A stretch of 64,000 nt of DNA from JBBECE01 sp040881985 (GCA_040881985.1 JBBECE010000038.1:1-64000), one strand, 5' to 3'; positions 42,901-51,720 are shown, counted from the first letter of the stretch. Translations and numbers: made by a program. Notes: generated by a model from the sequence alone, not told the origin.

Positions 42901-44221
42901 TGCGGTCGGAGACACCCACGAAGCCGGCCGCCTGATGAACGATCACGTCAACGCGCTCGGCTCGACCATCACCGGGCTCGTCGCCGAGATGGAATCGCTG
43001 AAGACCGCGCTCTCGACTCAGACTGCCGGCTTCAGCCAAGCCGCCCGCGACCTCAACGAAGCCGGCACGATCAGCGTCGAGTCGCTCGAGGCTGGCCGCG
43101 AGGCCATGGACACCCTCGTCAGCGGCTTCGCCGCCCGCGCCGGAGAGATCGACGCGCGCCTGCGCTCCTTCGCCGAGGCGCTGTCGAGCGCCGTCAACGA
43201 CACCGAGGACCGGATTCGCGCCACCCAGGCCTCGATGGCCGAGACCGTGCGGTCGAGCACCGACGCGCTGTCGACCAATCTGCACGAGATCGCCGGCACC
43301 GCCAGCGCCGAGACCGAGCGCGCCGGCGAGGTGTTGCGCGCCACCCAGCAGCATCTCATCGACGAGTTGCAGCAGACGATTCGCGACGCGACCTCCCGTT
43401 TCGCCGAGACCGCCGAAGCGATGCGCTCGACCGCGACCCAGGTCGGCCAGGAACTCGAAGCGACCCGCGCCGAATTGCAGCGCGGCGTCATCGAACTGCC
43501 CGAGGAGACCCGTGCCAGCGCCACCGCCATGCGGCGCGTCGTTGCCGAGCAGATCGAGGCGCTGAACGAGCTCAACACCATCGTCCGCGCCCAGCCCGCC
43601 TCCTACGACCTGACTCACGCCCGGCGCGCCACCGGCCCCGCCGCAAGGCCCGCCCAGCGCGACGACCATGTCGCCCCGGCGCCGCCCCGGCCGACGCCCG
43701 CCGCCGACGGCTCCTCGAGTGCCTTGAGCGCATTGCTCGCCCGCCCGGCGGCCAATCTCGGCCCGCAGTCGACGGCTATATCGGCCGCGCCGCGGCCTGC
43801 CGCGGCCGCCCCCGCCGCCGACGGCTGGCTGCGCGACCTGTTGCGCAACGCTTCAGCCGAAGAAAGGCCGGCCGCCGCGCAGCCGACCGGGCTTTCAAGT
43901 CTGACCGCCGAGATCGTCCGCGCCGTCGATGATACGGCGCTGACCGACGCCTGGACCCGCTTCCGCCAGGACGAGGCGGGCGCTTTCTCGCGCCGGCTTT
44001 ATACGCTTGCCGGCCAGGGCACTTTTGACGACGTCCGCAAGAAAATCCGCCGCGACCCCGATTTCGCCGCCGCGACCAACAAATACATGGCCGAGTTCGA
44101 GCAGCTGTTGCAGCAGGCATCGAAGGGCGCCGGCGGCCCGGCGGAATCGCACAAGGTGCTGATTTCTGACCGCGGCAAGGTCTATACGATGCTGGCCCAT
44201 GCCAGCGGCCGGCTCGACTGA
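39953..44221 (+). CDS. Giant coiled-coil membrane protein, GPR/RgsE-like
   Basis: This is a 1,422-residue protein. After a charged 90-residue N-terminus there are two membrane helices (FWLAVLASVIWAAGVGATAW and GFLAVLVLPILGFLALGFLL), then about 1,100 residues of near-continuous alpha-helix with apolipoprotein-like repeats rich in Asp, Thr, Ser, Ala (recurring DxR, LDxRT and IExRT units). A Pro/Ala linker and a compact C-terminal domain (WTRFRQDEAGAFSRRLYTLAG) follow. The plan matches the growth-pole ring protein GPR of Agrobacterium (over 2,000 residues) and RgsE of Sinorhizobium, which organise polar growth. This copy is shorter. Confidence 0.75.
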   Translation: MANKPTQSKNDPATLAFSAVEGALQKSKSAEDDNPEPAPAERRPMSPSERMRRPDDSPAERQRSAEKIATRTLGVANDDRTVISSGLLYTMQARPSSAPFWLAVLASVIWAAGVGATAWARYGDIFTDGERFRAFLQTTEFSGFLAVLVLPILGFLALGFLLRRAQDLRLAASSMTQAAMRLSEPETTATQQITTVAQAVRREVNAIGDGLERALSRASEIEVMVHNEINSLERSYSGNESKMRALIDELSGQREAVMTNAERVREAISGAHQSFSAELQNASHTLGDQITSIGNEAALKLTDKGDQVSSALQRIGTMVETTFADRTDAFASTIENRRADLLAALDETTDRFSSAIEDRTNALADALDGRSGQFIDAIDQRSAQLDSTLTARTDEFSTLLDERARVLGEAIDSRTGDLSRVLNEGSTAFSIELEQKSAMLANILRASGESILVDLSLRSDEIAERLSNVGQTLSADIVEKANDANVTLAGVGQRFDEAFAIQSNSLESRVQSALIEMTATLDDHTTKSREIFLSTGTDTMSQLTSRVLEITGEIDSRVDAMDSIVGEKGGRLVATLNQHQSSLIQNANLLENALNEKSGELNRVLTTHTREFADAFVESSQNFQKRVDASLANVTDALDSRTTQVSTLIEKKVAEVNETLGRGIDEAISRITDAEQGVSAKVGDAATSIEASVRTLEATVDTAITRSTETLEHSAASMANQVDEHLGAVEQRLDDSVRRVTQTVDVRLGTLPEAITARVDISAERLASLHETINSTIAASMVDLETGADRIENALTERVAGLATNLATDVENASGRMDIVVRSALDKLGATTRAIEDLVGLRAPAAAEDLSRRAEALHKMVAGQAESFTTLIESSTAALSASVAGHTHAFDLLVEQKTSQLDANLKSHGNILRAALELTASEAEEIMSTSTSRIASEVTEALDKLNQGNHLLQQVLSASTGNLAELESSVGKYTKEYAQTVKDAVGDTHEAGRLMNDHVNALGSTITGLVAEMESLKTALSTQTAGFSQAARDLNEAGTISVESLEAGREAMDTLVSGFAARAGEIDARLRSFAEALSSAVNDTEDRIRATQASMAETVRSSTDALSTNLHEIAGTASAETERAGEVLRATQQHLIDELQQTIRDATSRFAETAEAMRSTATQVGQELEATRAELQRGVIELPEETRASATAMRRVVAEQIEALNELNTIVRAQPASYDLTHARRATGPAARPAQRDDHVAPAPPRPTPAADGSSSALSALLARPAANLGPQSTAISAAPRPAAAAPAADGWLRDLLRNASAEERPAAAQPTGLSSLTAEIVRAVDDTALTDAWTRFRQDEAGAFSRRLYTLAGQGTFDDVRKKIRRDPDFAAATNKYMAEFEQLLQQASKGAGGPAESHKVLISDRGKVYTMLAHASGRLD

Positions 44222-44244
44222 CAGTCCCGCTCATCGATGCAATG

Positions 44245-44269
44245 AGGCCCCGCTCGCCAGGGCCTTTTT
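44245..44269 (+). terminator. Rho-independent terminator after the giant gene
   Basis: AGGCCC at 44245-44250 pairs with GGGCCT at 44260-44265, followed by TTTT. It is 24 bases past the stop of the GPR-like gene and just before the 3' end of the converging isomerase gene. Confidence 0.75.
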
Positions 44270-44270
44270 C

Positions 44271-45053
44271 CTAGAGACTGAAGCCCAGCGCCTTGACCCA
44301 GCCGAGGCCCGCCTCGGTGGTCCCGCGCGGCCTGTATTCCGCCCCGACCCAGCCGGCATAGCCGAGCCGGTCGAGCGCGGCGAAGATCGCCCGATAGTCG
44401 ATCTCGCCTTCGTCGGGCTCCGCCCGGCTCGGCACCGCCGCGATCTGCACATGCCCGATCCGGTCGAAGAGCGCCGCAAGGCGCGTCAGCACATCGCCCT
44501 GGGCCCGGCCGACATGATAGACATCGAACATCAGCAGCAAATTCGGCGCGCCGACCCGGTCCTGCAAGTCGGCGGCGTCCTCGATCCTTGAGTAGAAATA
44601 ACCCGGCATGTCGTGTTCGTTGAGCGGCTCGAGGAGGATCGTGAGACCTTTTCCTGCCGCCTTTTTCGTTGCGATCCTGAGATTTTCGACGAAGCAATCC
44701 CGCGCCGCCTGATGCGACGGCGTCCCCGGTCTGCCCGCCATCGCATGCACCGAGACCCCTCCGGCCGCCGCCGCGTAGGCGAGCCCCTGGTCGACGATCG
44801 CCTGAAACTCCGCTTCTCGGCCGGGCACCGCGCCGAGCCCTACCTCGCCCTTCGCCACATCGCCGCGTTCGGAATTGATGCCGAGGAGTTTTGCCCCCGC
44901 TCGCCCGCAGGCGGCCCTGGTCTCCGCCGCCGGCACGTCATAGGGAAAGTGCAGCTCGATGGCCTTGAACCCGGCGCGTCCCGCCGCCGCGATCCGCTCG
45001 AGAAGCGGCAGCCCCGGCCAGAGAAATCCGAGATTGGCGGAAATGCGTTGCAT
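44271..45053 (-). CDS. Hydroxypyruvate isomerase-like TIM-barrel protein
   Basis: This is a 260-residue protein of the xylose isomerase-like TIM-barrel superfamily. ANLGFLWPGLPLLERIAAAG at the start, LLEPLNEHDMPGYF with the metal-binding Glu, and LMFDVYHV then GHVQIAAVPSR fit hydroxypyruvate isomerase (Hyi) or 2-oxo-tetronate isomerase. It is divergent from another isomerase-like gene at 45194 across 140 bp. Substrate inferred. Confidence 0.8.
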   Translation of the reverse strand: MQRISANLGFLWPGLPLLERIAAAGRAGFKAIELHFPYDVPAAETRAACGRAGAKLLGINSERGDVAKGEVGLGAVPGREAEFQAIVDQGLAYAAAAGGVSVHAMAGRPGTPSHQAARDCFVENLRIATKKAAGKGLTILLEPLNEHDMPGYFYSRIEDAADLQDRVGAPNLLLMFDVYHVGRAQGDVLTRLAALFDRIGHVQIAAVPSRAEPDEGEIDYRAIFAALDRLGYAGWVGAEYRPRGTTEAGLGWVKALGFSL

Positions 45054-45193
45054 GCCGGGCCGAACCTAAGCCGGACGCGCCATGTCGCGCAATCTCGTCC
45101 AGACACCGGCTTTCCAAGCACCGGCGGGCAGGGTATGAGCGATCGTCCAAATCAAGCCACGATCGCCCGCAGCGGAAATCCAGGGAGCAAGTG

Positions 45194-46147
45194 ATGAAAT
45201 TCGGCGCATCGTCATGGCCGTTCCAGTGGGATCCGCCGTATGAGGACGTCATCAAGCGGGTCGCCGCCAACGGTTTCAAGGCGATCGAACTGATCGGCTG
45301 GAACCAGGACTATTTGAGAGATTATTACACGCCCGCGACCATCAAGCTCCTCAAGTCGTCGCTCAACGGCGAAGGGCTGATGATCTCGCAATTCGTCTCG
45401 ACCCCGCACGACCTGTCGGCGCCCGACAAGGCGCGGCGCGCCGCCGCCATCGACCATTGGAAGCGCACCGTCGAGGTGGGCGTGGGGCTCGGCTCCAAGA
45501 TCATCAACATGGTCTCGGCCCATCCATTCGGTTTCCGCGAGCCAGGCGAGTTTCCTCGCATCGTCACCAAGCCGCTGGTGCAGACTTACGCGGCCCATGT
45601 GCCCACCGGGCTCGACTGGAACCAGAACTTCCTCGACTATGTCGATGCGCTGAAAGCCTGCGCCAAAGTCTGTCAGGATGCGCGCGTGATGATGTCGGTC
45701 GAGCCGCATCCGCACCGCTACCTCGCCAACAATGCGGGCGCGCTGCGCCTCCTGGAATATGTCGGCTCGCCCGCGATGGGCGTCAATTTCGATCCCTCGC
45801 ACACCTTCCCGATGGGCGAGTTTCCCAACATCTCGGTCTATCAGTTGGGCAAGCACATCATCCATTGCCACGCCTCCGACAATGACGGCCTGACCAACGT
45901 CCATTGGCGGCCCGGCGGCGGCAAGATCGACTGGCGCGCCATGTTTGAGGCCCTCAAGGATGTCGGCTATGACGGGGTGATCTCGATCGAGCTCGAGGAC
46001 GTGCCCGGCGTCTCGCGTGGCACGTCCAACGCCGCCGGCGTTTTCCGCAACCCGACCGCCACCCGGGAATTCGTCGACGAGACCGTCGCCGGGATGAATT
46101 ATCTGAAGGCGATCTGCCGCGATCTCGGCATCAAGGTCGAGGAATAG
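45194..46147 (+). CDS. Sugar phosphate isomerase/epimerase-like TIM-barrel protein
   Basis: This is a 317-residue protein from ATG 45194 behind AGGGAGC. SVEPHPHRYL, GVNFDPSHTF, HCHASDND and SIELEDVPGV supply the metal ligands of AP-endonuclease-2-type sugar isomerases. Its N-terminal KFGASSWPFQWDPPYEDV is distinctive. It heads a plus-strand pair with the lactonase at 46168 (20-bp gap). The likely job is isomerising or epimerising a keto-sugar. Confidence 0.8.
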   Translation: MKFGASSWPFQWDPPYEDVIKRVAANGFKAIELIGWNQDYLRDYYTPATIKLLKSSLNGEGLMISQFVSTPHDLSAPDKARRAAAIDHWKRTVEVGVGLGSKIINMVSAHPFGFREPGEFPRIVTKPLVQTYAAHVPTGLDWNQNFLDYVDALKACAKVCQDARVMMSVEPHPHRYLANNAGALRLLEYVGSPAMGVNFDPSHTFPMGEFPNISVYQLGKHIIHCHASDNDGLTNVHWRPGGGKIDWRAMFEALKDVGYDGVISIELEDVPGVSRGTSNAAGVFRNPTATREFVDETVAGMNYLKAICRDLGIKVEE

Positions 46148-46167
46148 GCCCGCCGGAAGGAACGATC

Positions 46168-47274
46168 ATGCCCGACCGCCAGCTGGTCTTTGTCGGCACC
46201 TATTCCGAGCCGATTCTTTTCGGCACCGGCCAGGTGCTGCAAGGCAAGGGCCAGGGCATCCATGCCTTCTGGTTTGATCGGACTACCGGTCAGCTTACGC
46301 CGGGCCCGGTCACCAAAACGCGCAACCCCTCCTACCTCGCCTTCGATCCGTCTCGGCGTTTGCTCTACGCCGTCAACGAGTTCAAGGAATATGAGGGCAT
46401 GGCGTCGGGCGCGGTCAGCGCCTTCAGGATCGATGCGAAGACCGGCGAGCTGGCCTTTCTCAATCAGCGGGCGAGCCAAGGCACCGACCCGTGTCACCTG
46501 ATGGTCGATCACACGGGCAAATGCGTGCTCGTCGCCAATTTCGCCTCGGGATCGGTTGCGGTGCTGCCGATCATGGCCGACGGATCGCTCGCCGAGGCAA
46601 GCTGCGTCATCCAGCACCAGGGATCGAGCGTCAATCCGACCCGCCAGAGGGGCCCGCATGCCCATGCGGTCGAGCTCGACGCCGCCAACCGCTATGCGTT
46701 CGTGCCCGAGCTTGGCGTCGACCGGGTGATGATCTATCGGCTCGACCCGGCGGCCGGCAAACTGTCGCCAAACCCCGACCAGCCTTGGATTTCGATGCGG
46801 CCCGGCGCCGGCCCGCGCCAGATCGCCTTTCATCCCGACGGCAAGCTCGCTTTCCTCATTAACGAACTCGACTGCACCATGACCTCGTACCGCTACGATT
46901 CGGCGCGCGGCGCGCTCGAAGAAATCCAGACTCTCTCGACCTTGCCGGCCGGTTTCACCGGCAATTCGAGCTGCGCCGCGGTGCAGATCGCCCCCTCGGG
47001 TAAATTTCTCTACGGCTCCAACCGCGGCCACAATACGCTCGCGACCTACCGGATCGACGCCGCTTCGGGCAAAATGCAGATCGTCGGATTCCAGCCGACT
47101 GGCGGCGCGATACCGCGCAATTTCGAGGTCGATGCCGAGGGCGCCAATCTCGCCGCCGCCAATCAGGAGTCCAACAATGTCGTCATCTTCCGGCTCGACA
47201 ACGCGACGGGAAAGATGACCCCGACCGGCAGCGAGGTCGACGTCGGCACTCCGGTCTGCATCAGATTTTTATGA
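46168..47274 (+). CDS. Seven-bladed beta-propeller lactonase (6-phosphogluconolactonase-like)
   Basis: This is a 368-residue protein of the YbhE/Pgl propeller family. The repeats LAFDPSRRLLYAVNEF, MVDHTGKCVLVANFASGSV, AVELDAANRYAFVPELG, IAFHPDGKLAFLINEL and IAPSGKFLYGSNRG mark successive blades. HAHAVEL and PRNFEVDAEG hold residues associated with the lactonase site. There is no signal peptide, so it is cytoplasmic. Together with the isomerase it suggests a sugar-oxidation branch. It overlaps the converging MFS gene by 6 bp. Confidence 0.85.
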   Translation: MPDRQLVFVGTYSEPILFGTGQVLQGKGQGIHAFWFDRTTGQLTPGPVTKTRNPSYLAFDPSRRLLYAVNEFKEYEGMASGAVSAFRIDAKTGELAFLNQRASQGTDPCHLMVDHTGKCVLVANFASGSVAVLPIMADGSLAEASCVIQHQGSSVNPTRQRGPHAHAVELDAANRYAFVPELGVDRVMIYRLDPAAGKLSPNPDQPWISMRPGAGPRQIAFHPDGKLAFLINELDCTMTSYRYDSARGALEEIQTLSTLPAGFTGNSSCAAVQIAPSGKFLYGSNRGHNTLATYRIDAASGKMQIVGFQPTGGAIPRNFEVDAEGANLAAANQESNNVVIFRLDNATGKMTPTGSEVDVGTPVCIRFL

Positions 47275-48486
47275 AGCGCTGAGCCTCGCCGGCGTCTCGC
47301 CGGCCTCGCGCCTCGCCGATTTGAGACGGAGCGAGATTATGACGCAAACCGCCCCCGCCAGCGCCAGCGCCGCCCCGCCCAAAAACGCGCCCGCTCCCGC
47401 AACGGCCGTCAGATAGCCGAAGCCGATCAGTGCCGCCGCCGAGACCACCTGCACGACGACCACATAAAAACTCTGCGCCTCGGCGGCGATGTCCTCGCTC
47501 GTCCAGTTGGCGATGAAGTTGACCGTGCCGAGATAGCCGAGCGCGAAGGTGATTGCGTGCAGGGTTTGCAGGAGGAACAACAGCGCGACCGGCGGGTTGA
47601 AGGCCATGATAGCGAGCCGCGCCGCCATCGTCAGCGCCGCCGCGAGGATCAGATACCGCGCCGAAAAGCGCGAGGCAAAGCGCCGGAAGCCGAACATCAT
47701 CAGCGCTTCGGCGAAGGCGCTGACCGCCACCAGCGGCCCGATCACCGCCTCGGACATGCCGGCGTTCTTCCAGATCAGCGCCGCGAAGCCCTGCAACAGG
47801 TAGTGGCACGAATAGAGCATCGCTGCGCCGACGATCGCCAGTACGAACCAGGGTTTCAACGCATCGAGGAGCCGCGCCCGGGCCTTTGGTGCGGCGTCGG
47901 ACTTCGCCTCGCTTTGCTCGGCGCGGAAGCGCGGCAATTGCAGCGCGGCGGCGGCCCGCAGCAGCCCGACCCCGGCGAAGATCGGCAGAAAGACCACCGC
48001 GCCCCACGCCGCGGCGAGAAAGCCCGTCGCCGCGTTCAGCCCCATGAAGCCGACCGTGCCCCAGGCCCGGATGAATCCGAAATCGCTGCCGCGCCGGCGG
48101 GTGAGCCGCAGGCTCGCCGCGTCGGCCACCGGTCCCGCCGCCATCAGCGGCACCATGGTCAGCGCGTAGACGACGAGAATTCCCCAGAAGCCGCTGACGA
48201 AGAACAGCCCGAGCGGGGCCAGTCCCGAGATCGCCGTCGCGACGACGATCACCTGCCGCCAGTCTTTGGCTCTGTCGGCGATCCGCCCGACGATGAGATT
48301 GATCGCGATCATCAGGATGATCGGCACGGCGTTGATGTAGCCGATCTGGTCTTCGAGGACACCCTTCTGGACGAGCCAGATCGGCAGGTACGAGGCGGCG
48401 GCGCCGTTGCCCATGTAGAAGCAGAAATAGAACAGGCTGGTGCGCCCCTCAGGCGAGCGCAGCTGTCCCAGCCACCGTTCGATCAC
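47269..48486 (-). CDS. MFS transporter, PPP/HcaT-like (MFS_1_like), copy 2
   Basis: This is a 405-residue permease from GTG 48486, whose GTGA overlaps the stop of the upstream paralogue. GNGAAASYLPIWLVQKGV, NLIVGRIADRAKDWR and RLTRRRGSDFGFIRAWGTVGFM match the MFS_1_like group. It shares several blocks (PEGRTS, VGRIADRAKDWR, NFIANWTSE) with the gene at 48483-49805, so this is a tandem duplication, possibly a heteromeric pair. Substrate unknown. Confidence 0.85.
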   Translation of the reverse strand: MIERWLGQLRSPEGRTSLFYFCFYMGNGAAASYLPIWLVQKGVLEDQIGYINAVPIILMIAINLIVGRIADRAKDWRQVIVVATAISGLAPLGLFFVSGFWGILVVYALTMVPLMAAGPVADAASLRLTRRRGSDFGFIRAWGTVGFMGLNAATGFLAAAWGAVVFLPIFAGVGLLRAAAALQLPRFRAEQSEAKSDAAPKARARLLDALKPWFVLAIVGAAMLYSCHYLLQGFAALIWKNAGMSEAVIGPLVAVSAFAEALMMFGFRRFASRFSARYLILAAALTMAARLAIMAFNPPVALLFLLQTLHAITFALGYLGTVNFIANWTSEDIAAEAQSFYVVVVQVVSAAALIGFGYLTAVAGAGAFLGGAALALAGAVCVIISLRLKSARREAGETPARLSAS

Positions 48487-49805
48487 TTCGGATCGCCCCT
48501 CGGGTGGGTGGCATTGACCGCCGCCTGTTCTTCGCTCGGCGGCATCAGAATCAGCGAGCCGATGATGCAAAGCCCGGCGAGTGCCGCGAGCGCGGCCGAC
48601 GCCCAGAATGCCCCGGCGCCGAACCAGGCGACGAGAAATCCCGAGCCGACCAGCACCGCCACCGAGGTGATCTGCCGGAACACCACCGCCACCGATTGCG
48701 ATTCGGCGGCGATCTCCTCGCTCGTCCAGTTGGCGATGAAATTGACCGCGCCGAGAAAGCTCATTCCCATGGTCGCCAGATTTAGCGCCTGCAACGCGGC
48801 GAGACCCCAGATCCCGGGCTCGAGCGCAAATCCGCACCAGCGCACCACCCCCGCCGCGCAGCAAAACAGCAAAAGGTGCCGCGCCGAAAACCGCCGCGCG
48901 ATCCGCGCGAAATACAGCATGATGACGATCTCGGAGGTTGGCGCCACCGCCCAAAGCGGCCCGATGATTTCGGGAGGAATGCCGGCCCGTTGCCAGATCA
49001 GCGCCCCGAATCCCATTTGCAGCATGTGGCTGCCATGCAGCAGCGCCACCCCGACGAGCGGCAGCACATACCAGAGCTGCCAGGTTTGTTTCATTGTCGT
49101 GGCGATCTTCGGATTGGCCCGTGCGCGCCGGCCGCGCGCCGGGGGTGGCGGCGGCGGCGGCGGCAGAGGCAGGGGGACATCGCCCGGCACGCTTTCGGGA
49201 ATCGTCAGCGCCGGCGGCGCCCGGAACAGGTCGTTCTCCTCGCGGAAATACGGAAGCTGCAGCGCCGTCGCCGCCCGCGCGAGACTGAGGACGACGATCA
49301 TCGTGACGAAGGCGGCCGCCCCGTACCAGCCGAGGAAAAATCCCCCGATGATCGTCGCGAGAATGAACCCGATCGTTCCCCAGACCCTGACCCGCCCGAA
49401 ATCGGTGCCGTGACGGCGCGTCATCCGGAGCGCCGCGGCGTCAACGACCGGCGCGATCGCCTGGAACGGCACCATCATCGCCGTCCAGACGATCAGGACG
49501 CCCCAATAGCCGTCGACGAAATAGAGCCCCAGCGGCACGCCCCCGGCAAACACCGCGCCGGCGACGATCACCGTGCGCCAGTCCTTCGCCCGGTCGGCGA
49601 TCCGCCCGACCAGCATCGTTAGCACCACCACGACCAGAATTGGCGCGGCGCTAATGGTGCCGATGGCGCTCTCGCTGATCCCTTTGTCGACCAGCCAGAT
49701 CGGCAGATAGGGATTGGAGACCCCCATCGCCATAAACAGGGTCAGATAGAAGATCGAGGTGCGGCCTTCGGGCGAATTGAGCCGCTCCCGGAACGTAACC
49801 GGCAT
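48483..49805 (-). CDS. MFS transporter, PPP/HcaT-like (MFS_1_like), copy 1
   Basis: This is a 440-residue permease from ATG 49805 (an ATG eight codons upstream is possible). Motifs parallel its neighbour: NPYLPIWLVDKGISE, MLVGRIADRAKDWR and RMTRRHGTDFGRVRVWGTIGF. The cytoplasmic loop between helices 6 and 7 carries a run of eight prolines coded by a GGC-type simple repeat on the plus strand (about 49145-49163), which could be length-variable. Substrate unknown. Confidence 0.85.
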   Translation of the reverse strand: MPVTFRERLNSPEGRTSIFYLTLFMAMGVSNPYLPIWLVDKGISESAIGTISAAPILVVVVLTMLVGRIADRAKDWRTVIVAGAVFAGGVPLGLYFVDGYWGVLIVWTAMMVPFQAIAPVVDAAALRMTRRHGTDFGRVRVWGTIGFILATIIGGFFLGWYGAAAFVTMIVVLSLARAATALQLPYFREENDLFRAPPALTIPESVPGDVPLPLPPPPPPPPARGRRARANPKIATTMKQTWQLWYVLPLVGVALLHGSHMLQMGFGALIWQRAGIPPEIIGPLWAVAPTSEIVIMLYFARIARRFSARHLLLFCCAAGVVRWCGFALEPGIWGLAALQALNLATMGMSFLGAVNFIANWTSEEIAAESQSVAVVFRQITSVAVLVGSGFLVAWFGAGAFWASAALAALAGLCIIGSLILMPPSEEQAAVNATHPRGDPK

Positions 49806-49897
49806 GAAAAGAAGGGCTCCGGACGGCAAGGAAGTGGCGCGATTTTGCGCGCTCGATCAGGGATTTGCAACCCCGGCCGGGTGCGGCCGAACCCCGC

Positions 49898-50923
49898 TCA
49901 CGCCGCCACGATCGCCATCGGTCGCGCCGGCACCAGAGTCTCGACGAATTGCCGCGTCGATTCCGACCAGGTGAATTTTTCGGCGTGCTTTCGGGCGGCC
50001 GAGCGCGACAGCGTCAGCGCCTTGCGCACCGCCGCACCGAGGTCTTCGCTCATCGCGCCGGCTTCCGGATCGGTCAGCACATCGACCGGCCCCATCACCG
50101 GGTAGGCAGCGACCGGAACCCCGCAGGCCAGGGCCTCGATCATCACATTGCCAAACGTGTCGGTGCGCGAGGGAAAAACGAAGGTGTCGGCGCTGCGATA
50201 GGCGGCAACCAGCGGGGACCCGACCAGCGTGCCGGTGAACACCGCCTGCGGATAGCGCAACCTCAACTCTTCGAGCTGCGGGCCGTCCCCGACCACGACT
50301 TTGGTGCCGGGCACGTCGAGCTTGAGAAACGCCTCGACATTCTTTTCGACCGCTACCCGCCCGACATGCAGCAGGATCGGCCCTTCACGGTCGGTGAACA
50401 TGGTCGGCTCACCGGGGCTAAACTGCACCGCGTCGACCCCGCGAGCCCAGACGGTGAGATTGCGGAAGCCGTGCGCGGTGAGGTCCTTTTCGACCGACCG
50501 GGTCGGCACCAAAGTCGTTGCCGCCGCCGAATGGAACCAGCGCAGGTAGGCGTAGCTCCAGTCCGGGGGCACCGGCAGCCGCGCCGCCACATATTCGGGA
50601 TAGCGCGTGTGATAGCTGGTGGTGAAGCCGAGCTGATGGCTGACGCAATGGATGCGCGTCATCAGCCCGAGCGGGCCTTCGGTGGCGATATGGATATGGT
50701 CGGCCTGGCTTTTCGAAATGAAGTCGGCGATCGCGCCGAGCGGGGCGAGCGACAGCCTGATTTCCGGATAGGTCGGCATCGGCATGGTCCAGAAGCGCTC
50801 CGGCGTCAGGAATACCGCCTGGTGCCCGAACTGGCCGAGCCCCAGCCCGACATACTCGAGGCACCGCACCACCCCGTTGACCTGGGGATGCCACGCGTCG
50901 GTGGCGATCAGCACCCGGCTCAT
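49898..50923 (-). CDS. GT4-family glycosyltransferase
   Basis: This is a 341-residue GT-B enzyme. The N-terminal half has LIATDAWHPQVNGVVR and HIATEGPLGL; the C-terminal half has LLHVGRVAVEKN, VVGDGPQLEEL and the donor-binding SRTDTFGNVMIEALACG with the E-x7-E pattern. Relatives transfer mannose or glucose to lipids. The start overlaps the stop of the upstream phosphoesterase by 4 bp, so the two act together, plausibly in glycolipid or envelope synthesis. Confidence 0.88.
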   Translation of the reverse strand: MSRVLIATDAWHPQVNGVVRCLEYVGLGLGQFGHQAVFLTPERFWTMPMPTYPEIRLSLAPLGAIADFISKSQADHIHIATEGPLGLMTRIHCVSHQLGFTTSYHTRYPEYVAARLPVPPDWSYAYLRWFHSAAATTLVPTRSVEKDLTAHGFRNLTVWARGVDAVQFSPGEPTMFTDREGPILLHVGRVAVEKNVEAFLKLDVPGTKVVVGDGPQLEELRLRYPQAVFTGTLVGSPLVAAYRSADTFVFPSRTDTFGNVMIEALACGVPVAAYPVMGPVDVLTDPEAGAMSEDLGAAVRKALTLSRSAARKHAEKFTWSESTRQFVETLVPARPMAIVAA

Positions 50924-51720
50924 GCGACCGCCCTTTCCCCGCCGGCCTTGCTTTCCCCGCGCACGCCCGCCAGTTCCTTCCAGCGAATGAGCTCGATTGT
51001 GCCGTCGTAATTCTCGACGACCGCCGTGCAGCTTTCGACCCAGTCCCCGGTATTGATGTAACGGGTGCCGAAATTGTCGTGGATGTCGGCGTGATGAATA
51101 TGCCCGCAGATCACCCCGTCGACGCCGGTGCGCTTGGCTTCGAGCGACAGCGCCCGCTCGAACCGGCCGATGAAGCTGACGGCGTTTTTCACCTTGTGCT
51201 TGGCCCAGGCGCTCAACGACCAGTAGTCGAAGCCGAGTTTGCGGCGCGCGAAATTGATGACGATATTGGTCCTGAGCGCCGCGCGGTAGGCCCAGTCGCC
51301 GAGATGGGCGAGCCACTTGGCGTGGCGCACGACCACGTCGAACTGGTCGCCGTGAATGACCAGATACCGCTTGCCGTCGGCGGCGTGGTGGATCACCTGG
51401 TCGGCGATTTCGATGTCGCCGAAATAGGTGCCGAGATAGTCGCGCAGGAACTCGTCGTGATTGCCGGGCAGATAAATGACCCGCGCCCCGGCGCGCGCCT
51501 TGCGCAGGAGCTTCTGCACCAGCAGGTTATAGCTCGGCGGCCAGTACCAGGATTTCTGCAGCCGCCAGCCGTCCATGATGTCGCCCACGAGATAGATCGT
51601 GTCGGCATCGTGGACCTTGAGGAAATTCAACAGCTGTTCGATGCGGATGGCCTTCATCCCGAGATGGATATCGGAGATGAACAATGCCTTGGTGCGCCGA
51701 ACCTCGGTCCCTTCGGCCAT
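50920..51720 (-). CDS. UDP-2,3-diacylglucosamine diphosphatase-like metallophosphoesterase
   Basis: This is a 266-residue protein from ATG 51720. The calcineurin-like metal motifs are all present: LFISDIHLG, VGDIMDGW, LPGNHDEF, VIHGDQFD and GHIHHADI. The family groups with LpxH-like enzymes but has a longer insertion (WLAHLGDWAYRAAL) and is often annotated YbbF-like. True LpxH function is uncertain because alphaproteobacteria commonly use LpxI. It overlaps the glycosyltransferase start. Confidence 0.85.
   Translation of the reverse strand: MAEGTEVRRTKALFISDIHLGMKAIRIEQLLNFLKVHDADTIYLVGDIMDGWRLQKSWYWPPSYNLLVQKLLRKARAGARVIYLPGNHDEFLRDYLGTYFGDIEIADQVIHHAADGKRYLVIHGDQFDVVVRHAKWLAHLGDWAYRAALRTNIVINFARRKLGFDYWSLSAWAKHKVKNAVSFIGRFERALSLEAKRTGVDGVICGHIHHADIHDNFGTRYINTGDWVESCTAVVENYDGTIELIRWKELAGVRGESKAGGERAVA

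Noticed and set aside
49140..49165. Tandem repeat or CRISPR-like run of GGC
   Set aside because: It is a simple trinucleotide run coding prolines inside an MFS gene; there are no spacers or repeated units of CRISPR size.
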